The notes under the pieces were generated by a model that ran no database searches, was not told where the DNA came from, and saw only the letters and a program-made list of their open reading frames with translations. Of a DNA stretch of 64,000 nucleotides, positions 33,571 to 45,254 are shown in pieces; position 1 is the first letter of the stretch, and each line of letters starts with the position of its first letter. The translations under genes and the position numbers were made by a program. The DNA is from Diphasiastrum complanatum (taxonomy: Eukaryota; Streptophyta; Lycopodiopsida; Lycopodiales; Lycopodiaceae), in NCBI GenBank assembly GCA_029204225.1, contig CM055103.1:44092604-44156603 (forward strand), written 5' to 3'.

Positions 33571-34680
33571 GACCAGTACTTGCATAACCGGCTACCGTTG
33601 ATGGGCGTAGCAAAAGGTGTCCCACCCATTGTTTCTAAAGTCACTGCCCCTTGTGATAGGATGTCGATGATGCGATAAGGGCCTTCACCAGTGAACTTCA
33701 GCTTTCCTTTGATTGTCTTTGTCTTGTACATGAGGACCAAATCTCCTTTTTAAAGATCTTTCTTGTGAAGACGACGATAATGCCAAGCCTTGTGACGTGC
33801 TTTCTCTGCAGCAAGAGCATGGACCGCTAACAAGCATGTTTTGCACAACTTGTGTACCACTTTGTGACGAAGATGGAGTGATCTTGTATCATCCAATCGT
33901 TGCACTGTGGCAATGCGAAGAGATGGAACGAGAAATTCCATCGGCATGACTGCATCTTGGCCATACAGTAGTTGGAGTGGCGTTTGTTTGGTGCTACCTT
34001 TGTATGCAGTTCTGAAAGCCCACGAACAGCATGTAGTTTGTACTCCCAATCTGATCTGCTTGCTTCCACTGTCTTTGTCAAAATGCCACACAGAATCTTA
34101 TTAGAAGTTTCGGCTTGGCCATTGTCTCGCGGATAGTAAGGCGTGTTGAAACGGTGGCTCACAAAGAACTCTTCTAATAGGACCTTGATGGTCTCATTGA
34201 CAAAGTGAGTTTTTCGATCGCTAACTATCTCCAATGGGCATCCGAAGCGCACAATGATATTTTCATAATGGAATTTTGCGGTGGACCTAGCATCTGCTAC
34301 GCACACCACTTTTCATGGGGTAAAATACAAAGACGAATGATATTATCCGCCCCTCTCCGATATAGTTGGCTAGCAATCAGTTGATATGGACGAGCTTTAA
34401 GTACAAGTTTACGTTGTTGTGCCTTGGATAGTGACTGATCAAGTTGGTCATTCATCAAATACTCAACTATGTCTTCGGCTGAATATGGTACGACATCCAC
34501 GTAAAATAAAACAACATCTGGTAACTCATCATTAGGCTGGGGATCCTTCTCCGTTGATTTGATTCGTGATACATGATCCGCCTTATAATGTTGCTTGCCT
34601 TTGCATACCACTATTCAGAAATCAAACTCCAGCAACAAGAGTAACCATCTAGTGATTCTCCTTGTGTTGCAGGTTGTTAG
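33501..34680 (-). pseudogene. Ty3/gypsy RNase H tail and integrase, internally deleted
   Basis: Minus strand from right to left: RNase H end (TRWLLLLLEFDF, VCKGKQHYKADHVSRI near 34600), connection (LPDVVLFYVDVVPYS..DI), then directly integrase from ADARSTAKFHYENIIVRFGC, VSDRKTHF (second catalytic Asp), NGQAETSNKIL (catalytic Glu), and the C-terminal region (LYGQDAVMPMEFLVPSLRIA, KFTGEGPYRIIDI). The H2C2 zinc finger and the first catalytic Asp are missing because the sequence jumps from LPHEKW to ADARST. Same family as the pol at 47734-50190. Confidence 0.87.
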
Positions 34681-34699
34681 TCGATATTTCCACATGGAA

Positions 34700-35472
34700 A
34701 ATCGGGTTAATATTGGAGCTTAGATTCGCAAACTAAAAAAAATCGGCATGTAAAACTCGGTTATTAGAAAAAATTGGCACAAATATGACTAGAATTGGGT
34801 CCCAGCCCGCCCCTAAAGTGGCTAGACACGATAAAGAATAGACTTTCGTAACGGTCTTAAGAATCGTCAAAAAATATTTTGTATGGTCAATTTTTGTAAG
34901 ACCGAGCAAAAAGTGCCAGTCCACCTAGAATTGGGTCCCAGCCCGTTCTAAATGAGGCTAGAGCAAACTTTGTGGCCTTAGAAATGGTCGATAAATATTT
35001 TACGGCTTTTCAAAAAAAATGGCCAATTGTAAAAAAAATAGCCGGTATGACCGTGCTAAAATCTCACCATGTACTGAGTCCATATTTTACTGATATATAA
35101 TCACTCATTGTATTTTTCAGGGAAACCGTGTTGTCGTGGGAGCCTTAGTCATGAATGCCAAAAAAGTCAACCACATAAGAAAAAACCGAGAAAGAAAAGT
35201 TTTGGGTAAAAACGGGACCGAGAAATATGGAATCAATGTCAAGGAATCATAGAAACCCTAAAGGCAAAGTTTGGGCAGTTTACGGGCAATTAACGAAATG
35301 TGCGGGCTAAGTGGGTACCCAACACACCAAAAACCCAGAAAAATGAGCAGTAGGCACATGCCCCTTGAAAAAATATCTCCTCTCCTCTTCTCTTTTCTGA
35401 AAATCTGAGAGTTCTTTCCTAGCTTCTGATAGCTTTCTCTACTCCTGCTCCTAAGTTCCCAAACAAGGAGAT
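34700..35472 (-). other. Non-coding interior of a minus-strand LTR element, with internal duplication
   Basis: The phrase AGAATTGGGTCCCAGCCCG occurs at about 34791 and 34927, within a degenerate duplication of about 136 bp. No coding domain was found. The right end adjoins a primer-binding site at 35473-35485. Confidence 0.5.
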
Positions 35473-35790
35473 GGCTCTAATACCAGTGTAAGAGATCCTA
35501 ACACCACAGTAGGGCAAACACTAACTAAACCACCCAGCCTTGCCTACTCCCTGATATGAAGCAAGCCCTCCTAGCCCAGTGTGAGGCCTGGTAGCATGCA
35601 TACTGCCAAGTGTCGGCCACGTGGCTCTGTTGTGGCCGACTGCACATCGGGACCCAACGTGGGCCCTATCCTGCTGACAGGGTCCCTAGGCTGTGTTAGG
35701 CCCACCATGGCTATGGACCGTGCCGGGACACACTACTCACACTGTCTTGCCCGTTGGTCGTGTACACTTGTTTCAATGATGTATATTCAT
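35473..35790 (-). mobile_element. Primer-binding site and LTR fragment of a minus-strand element
   Basis: On the minus strand GGATCTCTTACA ends an LTR (TG/CA end at 35487 on the plus strand), followed after one base by TGGTATTAGAGCC (35485-35473), a tRNA-Met primer-binding site. LTR-like sequence extends right to about 35790, where it is joined to another element's gag. It includes GCCACGTGGC near 35628 and has no matching partner LTR in the window. Confidence 0.6.
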
Positions 35791-36412
35791 CATTGGAACG
35801 AAGTTCACGTCTTATCCATCGTGGGAGTCCAATGAGGAACCAAATTAGGAGCATAGACTCAGTGGGTTGTTCTTGTACCTGACTTTTTAGTCTTTTAAAT
35901 CGTTCAATATAGTCACGTACTTTCTCGTCTTTTGTCATTTTGATGTTACTTAGCTTGACAAAAGGACTTTCTATCAAGCGAAATGGATTGAAGTGTTTGA
36001 TAAAGGCCTCCTTCAAGAGTGACCAGTCACATTTATCTTCACGATCAAGGTTAAAGAACCACTCTCGTGTTCGATCAATCATGGTCATCAAAAAGAGCTG
36101 TACCATGGCTTCTGATGATGTCTCACCATAGAGGTCACATGACGCATGGGTTCCCATCTGTCGAATGGGTTGGTGGATAACTCTTGGATTTCATCCGGGA
36201 ATTTTTCTTAAATTGAGCTTGTTCGGTGGATGGGGAGACCATCTCTGGTGAATAGTCCTCCGTAGAATTCGGATCATAAGGGCGATCCATAACAACTTGT
36301 AGAGTATCGTAGGATTGTGTAAATTGGTGAATTTATTCTCTACGGTTGGATGCGGTTTCCACGGTGCAGAATGGTCACTACAAATCAATGTGGTTGTTAC
36401 GAGTGGTCGCAA
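35711..36412 (-). pseudogene. Ty3/gypsy gag fragment (family A element)
   Basis: Minus frame contains LFLMTMIDRTREWFFNLDRE, WSLLKEAFIKHFNPFRLIES, VRDYIERFKRL and LLIWFLIGLPRWIRRELRSN, the gag core seen also at 33016-33570. Upstream frames to 36412 look like its decayed N-terminus. It lies downstream, in element sense, of the minisatellite at 36460-37215 and LTR A at 37480-38586, so the three form the 5' part of one minus-strand element. Confidence 0.82.
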
Positions 36413-36459
36413 TGACTATAATGCAGTTGAATATGGACTGGATGGTCTAAGGATCGGTT

Positions 36460-37215
36460 GAGATCTGAGAGTATCCGTTGGTCGAGTATTGACGCGAGGG
36501 TGTTGGTCGAGATCTGACGTGAGGTCGTTGGTCGAGATCTGACGCGAGGGCTTTTGACGCAAGGTCGTCGGTTGAGATGTCAATAGAAGGCGTCAGTTGA
36601 GATCTGACTATGGCCTCTGGTTGAGATTCGAGAGAAGTGCACCGGTTGAGATCTGACGGAAACGTGCCGGTTGAGATCTAACTGAACACTTCGGTTGAGA
36701 TGCGAGCAAGTGCTCCGGTTGAGATTTGAAAGAAGCACTTTGGTTGAGATTTGAAAGAAGTGCTTCGGTTGAGATCAGGACTGAAGGGTCCGGTTGAGAT
36801 CTAACTGAAGACTGCGGTTGAGATTCGAGAGAAGTGCACCGGTTGAGATCTAACTGAAGACTGCGGTTGAGATTCGAGAGAAGTGCACCGGTTGAGATCT
36901 GACATAAACGCGCAGGTTGAGATCTAATTGAACACTTCGGTTGAGATGCGAGCAAGTGTTCCGATTGAGATTTGAAAGAAACACTTCGGTTGAGATTTGA
37001 AAGAAGTGCTTCGGCTGAGATCAGGACTGAAGGGTCCGGTCGAGATCTAACTGAAGACTTTGGTCAAGATGTGAAGGAATACTTCGGTTGAGATCAGGAC
37101 TGAAGGGTCCGGTTGAGATTTGAAGATTTCCTTCGGTCGAGATGGCAAAGAGGTCTTCGGTCAAAATCTGGACATATGGCTCCGGTCGAGATTTGAAAGA
37201 AGAACTTCGGTTGAG
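36460..37215 (-). repeat. 24-26 bp minisatellite in gypsy leader (array 1)
   Basis: About 28 units of GGTTGAGAT(T/C)TGAA plus a variable 10-11 bp (AGAAGTGCTTC type) on the plus strand, so ATCTCAACCG in the sense of the minus-strand element. Neighbouring units form higher orders: a roughly 49 bp pair repeats near 36800-36900, and a block near 36650-36790 recurs near 36895-37045. It lies between the LTR A primer-binding site and gag. Confidence 0.88.
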
Positions 37216-37479
37216 GTGAAACTCAGGACATGTCAGGATATTGAAGTAGTGGCTCGGTCGAAAGGTAGTAGGTAGCGGCCCGGTCCAGACTTGAGTCGTG
37301 GAGCTCGGCTTGGTAAGGATCGTGAGATCCTGGTTGAGAAATGAGCGGCACGTTGGTCAGGACCGAAGTGGGGGGCTCTGTAGTGAATGTGTAGGATATC
37401 TCAGGGCGATTGTTTCGCAACATGGATGAAAGAGATATGGCTTGGTTTAGCGTTTGTGTAGCTGTGGAATGGCACCAAA

Positions 37480-38586
37480 TGTTCACAGATTCTTTGAATC
37501 AGTAAACACGGTTCTGGTGATTTCTTTACCTCTTCTTTAGTTACGGTTCTTTATGGTTCTTCTTCTTATTAGAATAGTTACAAAGTAGAAGCGTTACTCA
37601 GATTTCAACATGTATTTCCCAACCTATCAGTGGGAGACACGGTTCCGATACTCAGCTACATGCAGAAACCGACCATGTAACCATCTTTAGCTCGAGAGGA
37701 TCAACGTTTTGGAATAGGGAGCAGACCTACCACTATCTACTGAATCAGAAATCAATCAAGAACAAGATTAACTATTGAACAAGAAACAAGAAACTAGAAA
37801 ACAAGAAATTAGATTCCTAACAGCATTTGACAGTCCAAGAATCAAGAAACACTCATTTCTTGATGCTTAGAATGCCCAAGAACAATCAAGAACTGGAAAG
37901 TAAGAGAGTATGCAAGATCTACACCACTATTCCAGCCTATTTAGTTTACTTGAATGCTGATTTCTACCTTATTTCATAAACAAGAAGTGAATTCTAATCC
38001 GCAACTAAGCAAGAAACTAGAAAACAAGAAACTAGTTAATCCACAATGCAAGGAATTCAAGCATGCTCATAGAAATTTCACTCAGGAACATTGCCATGAA
38101 CTAGGAGCTTAGCAATCATCAAGAACTCGTGGAGAATTCTCTTTATTTGCTCAAGAGAACTTGACAATACATTCAAAAGCTCCCTCACAAGAGAGGGGAG
38201 CCCTTAAATAAGCAAGAAGGCTGGCCATGTGGAGCCCAAGTGGCAATTCCACCAAATTAGAAATTACTTGTGGAATTTGCCCTTCCACTAAAGGTCACCA
38301 TCAAAAGGTGGCTCACTCTAACTAATTTAAGGAGGGGAGTCTACATTTATTTACAAAGCCTAGGAAATATGACTAGCTCCTACATGGTCGTTCCTTCTCT
38401 GGGATACACCATGTAGGCTCACATAGATATTTCACTGTCATCCTAGCTAGTAGTTTCTCGGCTCTCATGCTCGGCTCTCAGCTTCTTCTGCTCTCCTCCT
38501 TCTGAGACCTCCTCGGTCATGGGTGAGAGGTATTCTGTGTCTTCGGCTTGGCTCGACATCTGGGGATTCTCTGGAATCTGCTAACA
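37480..38586 (-). repeat. LTR A (5' LTR of a minus-strand gypsy element)
   Basis: 1107 bp. In element sense it begins TGTTAGCAGATTC (38586) and ends GAATCTGTGAACA (37480). It is followed by TTTGGTGCCATTCC as a candidate primer-binding site, then the minisatellite and gag. It matches the plus-strand copy at 61344-62426 along its length. The element's other LTR was not found. Confidence 0.85.
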
Positions 38587-39199
38587 ATATTTTTCAAACC
38601 AGTACATATTTTTTAATCCTTTGTATAAAATCTGAACCTATGTAATTTTCGAACACTGTCGATCAGAAATCCACCTAACGACTTCACGTTGGAAGTCCAC
38701 CTAAATTGTACAATTTGAGGCAGTTGTAATAACTGTAGAAAATGTTAGTTATAGATATTTTTGAGTAGCATATCAATCCTAGAATCTTCATCAGAAAACC
38801 TCTGCTGATAAATTTCAGAGATTCTGATATCTAAAACTTTTGAGAATTGTTTCTATCAGTTCATTCAGATTGTTCCGTTGCATTTGTTATCACACACAAT
38901 GATCAGAGTTATCACTCTGTTGCCATCATTATCACGCTCAACCAGCTGAAGTAATAACTTCAAGCGATTGTACTCATTTGTTGATATTAATCAGAGTACA
39001 TTTTGTCCCACTGTAGTTGTTGTTCCATTGCGCATTTTCTGATTTCTTCATTTGAACTATTTTGCTGCTAATTGTTCTGCAGGTGGTTAATCAAGAACTT
39101 CCTTTTGTTTTTAAGCTCATGTAACTACCATCACTGGTGCAACTGGTTCATTTGCATTCCTTTGAGGTGGCTTAACAGTTTGTCTTGGTTTGATCAAAA
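38587..39199. other. Unassigned sequence left of a gag fragment
   Basis: AT-rich, without a recognised domain; could be gag-pol interior of the minus-strand element at 39200-40420. Confidence 0.4.
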
Positions 39200-40420
39200 T
39201 TATATTGACTGTACAGTTGGTGTTGCTACTTTCAATCTGGCCGAATAATCTTTATAACAATGTCCATATCCGCATTCATGACAAAATGGTTCAAATTTGT
39301 CTTTATTCAAACATTTAGGTATGTGATGATTTTCTCCACAACCAAAGCAACCTAGTGGAGCCCTTGCCCATTGTCCCAATTTTTGTTGTTGTGCAGCACC
39401 ATAAATAGCATATTGCTCATTTACACTAGAATATGGATATTGATTAGGCGGTATCATTCAATGGTCTTGACTTGTGGATGCTTCTGGCTCCATTATATTA
39501 GCTTGAGGTCAATGGCTTTGAATATCCATGTGAATGCACTTTACCATCGCATCCATTCCATTTGGGTCCTTCATGAAATCCATGTCGGCTATTCTTTGCT
39601 TTATCATTGGACATTCACTCATTGTATCGTTGCACACCAAGCATTCTCCCTATTAGGATATTATTGTTGCATCACTCTATCGGTAACCTTGCTAACCTTA
39701 GCATGTTGTTCTTCTAATGCTTTCAATTTAGTAACGAATTGAGCTTGCATTTGTTGTTTTTGACCAAGCTTTTCGAACTCATCCATCATCAATTCCGCAG
39801 TAGCATTGATGTTGGTAAAAGTTGTGGTAGTCTATCTCCCTATATAAGGTATAATTCCAATATGTGGTTCATCATTGGATACTCATCGCACTACATCATC
39901 CATAGCTTGTTGCAAAGTAGTATACTGCTTCTTTCACTTGAATTCACGCGTGATGCTTTTTGACAATTAAAAACCACATGATCATGGCATAATCAGGAAC
40001 CATCTCTGGATTACATTCTGATCAGAGATGTTTGATGCTTTCAATGTAATCTTGGACATCTTGATCTTATTGAGTAATAGGAACAAATCTTCCACAAATT
40101 TCCTTGGCTGAAGTGCATGATCAAGATAGCTTTTACTAATTTCCAATCATCACGTTCTTCTAGAGTTTGATTGACATTTTGGTGGTTTCAAAACTTCTCT
40201 TGGATTCGGCTAGTGATTAGTAGGTCGAAAAGCAGCGAGAAGTAATTCGTTCTCTAAACAAGGCATACGAACTGCATTTTGTCATACCATTGCTATAGTT
40301 TAAAACCATCTCTCTACTTGAGGTCGTACAAAATGATTCACTACCATAAATGATTTAACTGACCGAGCCCTACCATCGTTCGCTTGAAGGTAAGAGCAAA
40401 ACCCTTCATAAAATTTAGAT
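39200..40420 (-). pseudogene. Ty3/gypsy gag with zinc knuckle, heavily broken
   Basis: Minus strand: the clearest part is 39457-39200, with CFGCGENHHIPKC (CCHC knuckle) and CHECGYGHC. Upstream, in shifting frames, VKAILIMHF, IKHLRSECN-like and AMIMWFL phrases and LQQAMDDVV (about 39900-40170) match the gag core at 33016-33570. Many frameshifts. Confidence 0.7.
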
Positions 40421-41131
40421 GAATATAAACGAGAAATTAAGTAAAGTAGAATGTTACAACAAATCCACAAATAGCAATGAAAGTCGAATCATACCTCAAA
40501 ATGCCGTTAGCCATTATGTGTGGATACTCTAGTCATGACCACCAAAAACAAGAACCCACATTACACAAGCAAGTACTTGATCAAAAGAGACTCTCTAGAG
40601 CAATGATAGTTGGATCCCCTCCTATGAAGCCCAGAGATCCAAAAGTAACGGATCGAAAGAAAGAGCTGCAGAAAAAAAGAAAGATGAAGAAAATCGTGAA
40701 CCTGTAAAATAAAGTGAGCTCCTCACCCAACAAGTGGTGGTCAAAGCTCGACATTGCAAGGGTCCAAGGCTGCAACTATAGAACTATCAATTTCTTCACC
40801 CTTCCACCAGGCCTTCATCATGTTTCTTTGCCATCACCAAACCATCTGTTTCTACCACCAATGTGTGGATGAGTCCATTCTCTTGAAGACTGATAACCAA
40901 GATTTGTGCTACCTATCAGGAAAGAGCATCGACAAGACTGGAACTTCAACTGAGAAAAGAATTGTGGAACGCCCATAAGCAAAATGGAGGATACATTCCT
41001 CCCAGAAGTTAGTACCTGCCAAGAAACCAGAGATGAAACCGTCAATGGCAGATACAAGTGATAGTGGAAGCGAAGCGACATCATCCAATATGAGTTGTAA
41101 TGAGTCCTGCAACACATTAGGGGTGGGATGA
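40421..41131. other. Unassigned; right end resembles a polypurine tract
   Basis: No domain recognised. The last bases TTAGGGGTGGGATGA directly precede LTR B at 41132 and look like its polypurine tract, so this may be the 3' internal end of a plus-strand element. Confidence 0.45.
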
Positions 41132-42000
41132 TGTTGGCTGATTCTGACGAATCCCCAAGATACTCGGATAGAGCAACTCAAGAGCACCTCTCACCTTAGA
41201 GCGAGGAGGTCTCTGAGAAGACGAGACTAATGAAGATTGAGAGCCGAGGAATACTAGTAATAATGACAAGCAAGAACTGTGTAAACCTCATGGTGAATCC
41301 CGAAAGATGGAATGACCATGTAGGAACTAGTATTTCTATGAAAATGTAATAAATGCAAGTAGACCCCTCTTAAAGAAAGTAGAGTGAGCCACCTTTTGAT
41401 GATGACATCTAGTGGAAAGCATTATTCCACTTGTAATTTGTGAAATGTGGAAATTTCACTAGGATGCCACCTAAGGAGCTCTCTTGCTTATTTAAGAGAT
41501 TCTCTCTTTGTGAAGAGGAGCCTTTTGCATTGTATCTTCTCCATGCTTAATAAGAAGATTTTCTATGAGTTTGATGCTACACTAAGCTCCTTGATCATGA
41601 TGGCTTTCTTGAGTGATGCCCCTATGTTCATGCCCTTCAATTAATATTGTGTGTGGTTGTGGACTTTAGAGTGGATTAGTTTTCTTGTTTTCCTAGTTGT
41701 GGATTAGTTTTCATGTCTTGTTGTGAATTAATGTAGGAATCAACATTCAAGTAAACTAAACAGGCTAGAAATGTGGCACTTTTTTTTAGATATTTCAAAA
41801 TCTCACCATTGGATTTTCACAATAATTTTACAGTAGTTAGATCTTGCATATCCTCCAACATTCTAGTTCTTGATGTTCTTGGGATGTCCAAGAATCAAAA
41901 GACTAGTTGGTTTCTTGATTCTTGGACTTCCAAAATGCTGTAGATTAGTTCTTGTTTCAGCTTTGTGATCAAACCAACCTTTGCCCACCTAGAAATACGT
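41132..42000 (+). repeat. LTR B copy 1
   Basis: Begins TGTTGGCTGATTCTGACGAA and runs in parallel with 51126-52080: CTCTCACCTTAGA.CGAGGAG, GAATGACCATGTAGGAA, GTGAGCCACCTTTTGATG, GCTTATTTAAGAGA, TTCTTGATGTTCTTGGGATG. Preceded by a polypurine-like tract. The 3' end is not clear; similarity fades after about 41960. Confidence 0.75.
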
Positions 42001-42504
42001 TATGCCACATCATCAGTACCTACAGTTAGTCAGGCAAAGGTTATTTCCCAGCCAGTTTGTCAAATTTGCCAAAAAAAACAGCCAGAAAAATGAAAAAACC
42101 TTTGTAAAAATGTCCAGAATCTTACAATAGCAATGTACAGTCTCTAGCGAAGATTCTTAGATACCAAAAATAGAAATTTGCCATCAGAACCCTCGCCAAC
42201 TTCAATATTTGAAAAAGTACTTTACTGTAAACCTTTGCTAGTTTGCCAGTAGCTACTTTTTGATGTTTTCTAGCTTCAGTGAAGTTGGCAAAGATTAATA
42301 TTGAGAAAAGGTGGTCAGGCGAACATTCCCAGTGCTCAAAATAGTCATAAAATATTGTTCTGAAGTATTTGTGAAGTTAACAAAGGTTAATATTATTTGT
42401 AACTAGTCCAGTGAACGTTCTCAGCTCTCAAAAGTGCTAAATTGCCTTCTGGACCTTCTCGAGACTATCTCTCGCCATGAGAACCTTAGTCTAACCCTTG
42501 TCAG

Positions 42505-42720
42505 CCCTCTGATCATCAATCCGTATAAGGCACTATACGGCCTCAAGCAAGCTCCCCAGGCCTGGTATGAAAGAATCAACCACTTCTTGTTGCAGCATAA
42601 TTTCACTTCTTGCTCCGTAGACTCTAATGTGTATCTCAAGCGTAAAGGGTCAAGCTATGTTATTATAACATTGTACGTTGATGATTCTTTAATCATCCGT
42701 TGCTTAAGTTTTGTCCTTTC
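42505..42720 (+). pseudogene. Ty1/copia RT fragment
   Basis: Plus frame YKALYGLKQAPQAWYERINH (42524-42583), SVDSNVYLKRKGSSYVII and LYVDDSLI (catalytic YVDD, about 42672-42695). The frame is lost immediately afterwards. Isolated copia palm fragment. Confidence 0.88.
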
Positions 42721-42774
42721 CTCCTCAGTTTCTTTGCTTAATTTCTTATGTGTTCTAGCTGTTTTGTCTGCTTC

Positions 42775-43320
42775 TTAGATCTTCGTTTGGCTGATCAACC
42801 ATTGTAGGCTGTAGTTGGTCTCCGCAGGACATTTGCAATAATCTATCAGCTGCTTCATAAGACTATCAAAAAACTGGAGATTTCTCAGAAGAACAGTGAA
42901 ATGATGATAAACAAACAGATGGAAGGTAGAATGGAGGTGGTGACATCGGTAGATGGTGTGAATAATAGGCATGAGAATGGGCACAGAAGTATGGCAAGAG
43001 GCCAGTTGAAGGAGACTGATTTTCCAATGCTTTTGTTTCCCTTTTTGAAGGATCTTCGTTGTGACTAGGGTACTTCTTCTGATTGAGTTTTTTTGGATTA
43101 CCCATCTGTCTTCTTTAGCCTTTTCTTTTTCATATTTGACTTGTGACCTTGGCTGTCGATCTTGCTGATGTTGTTGTTGGTAGTGTAACTGCTCCAATGG
43201 ATCCAAGCAGATCCACTCTCCCCCCTCCCCCAAATCTGTTGGTGGGGATGTTGTTTGTGATAATTGTTCATGCTTAAGATTGGATCGGCGTGTGGAACAC
43301 GTAGTTGAAACACGTTGAAC
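42775..43320 (-). other. Unrecognised minus-strand open frames
   Basis: A 152-codon frame (43233-42775), Gln-rich near its start (HYQQQHQQDRQPRS) and ending SLMKQLIDYCKCPAETNYSL, overlaps a Pro/Ser/His-rich frame (43105-42866). Switching between frames may reflect a frameshifted retroelement gag, but I do not recognise the family. It lies left of a gag-bearing minus element. Confidence 0.3.
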
Positions 43321-44172
43321 ATGCGACTGGACTAAAGATTGAACAAATTTTAATTAAATTTGTTTCAATCTTGCTGTAGTTGACTCAAAAATGAATATGA
43401 TGATGAGATTCAGGGATCAACTCTAATGTGACAAAGATTTCTCAAAGTTTCAATATGCTCAAAGATTGTAAACTTTGTGCAAGGTGATCTGAAGGTGGGT
43501 ATATGAATGAAAATGTGTTCTTGAGATGCTCTACGGAAGACTCTCGTGTAGTAGGTATTTCTCATGCAAAAATCAATCACACACTAGGAATGAAGAGCAA
43601 CAAGGAAATAAACAAACTATACAGTTGTCGAACAAAACTTGTATTCATCAACATTGATAATTTACCTTGATAGTTGCAATATGTCATTTGCTTTGTAGAG
43701 TAATGTGACTTAATCTGACATGCCCTTGTCAAAACAAGACAGAGTTGGTGACACTAAAATCTACCATAATTGATAGCATATGTTGTAAGATATAGCTTGA
43801 GATGCAGGTATGGTTGAGGTACTATGTCCTGAGGACCTCTCTGAACAAGAGATTCAGAACCAAATCTCTATCTAGATTTCCGAATCCTAGATTTATTGTG
43901 TATTCGCACATTGAAAATCTTATCATCATGTGTAAAGGCAAATAGATTTGAGGTTGTGAAAGGGGAGAAAAACTGTCAATTCCCTGTGGAGATTGCTCTT
44001 GGTTGGACATTGTAGCAGATGACAGAATATCAGTTTCACTTTCTTTCGACAAGGACTCATTTCATATTAGTGTCTTTTTGCATTATGGAGCTAGTGTATT
44101 GTGCAGTAATGTAGAAGTTTGCAAGAAACTTCTCGATTGAGCAGCAGGTTTAACTGTTGGTTGCCATGGTGC
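43321..44172. other. Nothing recognised
   Basis: No supported gene or repeat. Probably interior of the minus-strand element whose gag follows. Confidence 0.4.
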
Positions 44173-44974
44173 TCATGTTGTTGTCGTGAGGATCCTATCG
44201 TGATTCATAACTGACGTGACGGGCAGGTAGGATCTTAGTTGGTTGTTTCGGACAGTCTTTAAAACTGTGTTTTCTGACAAAGTCGGGACACTTAGCATGG
44301 TACTTGGTCTTAACTGGACAATCAACCATGAAGTGGCCAGTTTCACCACATATGAAACATCTGGTGTGCAATGGCCCTTGTATAACTGCATAGCCATCTT
44401 GTATGGCTAGTGGTTCTGGACTTTCTGGTGGGTATTCATGATAAGTCAAGGAATGTCCAGATGGTGACGATTGTTCTTCATATCGTTGGACTGTATGTGC
44501 GAGGATAGGTTGATATGAAGGACAAGCATCAGCAGGATGCGTAGCTCAGCAGTGTGGGCACCAGATTGGTTTTTGTCTATAAGGTATATGTGCAGGGTTT
44601 GGCTGACCAGACATACTGCTTTGGATAGACTTCATGGTAGTTTGAAACTCATTGGTGAGTTTCTCCATTTGTAACTGATGTTGCTTATTAAGCAACTCCA
44701 ACTGGAATTTCCAAAGCTGATCGCGAGTGTCTTCGATCGACTTCGACTCATGGACAGGATCATGTGGTGCTTTCCTTTCCCTGGATTTGTCAACATCTGA
44801 TCCTTCATCCTCCTCCTCTCTATCGAGTTCTTGTCCCTCAAATGGGTCTGTGGATGGCTCTTGGAGTTGGGACCGCATTCGGTAGAACCTATGACGTCGG
44901 ATTTGTTCAACTGTAGGGGACCTTACCTCGTATGGATAATCTTCTGGGATTTCAAGATCTGTATGTTGGTCCAT
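44173..44974 (-). pseudogene. Ty3/gypsy gag with coiled coil and zinc knuckle
   Basis: Minus strand: MDQHTDLEIPEDYPYEVRSP, an acidic middle (DREEEDEGSDVDKSRER), a probable coiled coil (LWKFQLELLNKQHQLQMEKL), SIQSSMSG and WCPHC; after a frame change the CCHC knuckle CFICGETGHFMVDC (about 44363-44322). The coiled coil and WCPHC recur in the plus-strand gag at 52290-52691. Upstream in element sense lie minisatellite array 2 and a piece of LTR B. Confidence 0.8.
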
Positions 44975-45254
44975 TGGGTACTGTTATGTCTTTTTGGTGT
45001 TGGGTATGAGTTGCTGGTGTTTTTGAAATTTTTGAGTTTTTTTGTATTTTTGATTTTTTTTGGTGTTTTTTGGATTTTTTAGAGTGTTTAAGGAAGTGAA
45101 GAGGGAGACTCTGTATGAAAAGGGCTTTCTATTGATATAGGTTTTATTATTTTGGATTTTTTTTGGTGTGCATGTCTTTTTTTGTTTTTTAAGACTCTAA
45201 GGTGTTGCAAAGATGGTGGTTTGGTCGAAATGACAATCAGAGTCTCGTTTGAAA

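Noticed and set aside
36460-37215. CRISPR-like array (conserved core, variable spacer)
   Set aside because: The genome is a plant nucleus, spacers are similar to one another and too short, and the arrays sit inside gypsy elements; it is a minisatellite.
44831-45082. Plus-strand hydrophobic frame (LLVFLKFLSFFVFLIFFGVF)
   Set aside because: Antisense of gag plus a T-rich stretch; hydrophobicity comes from poly-T composition, not a membrane protein.
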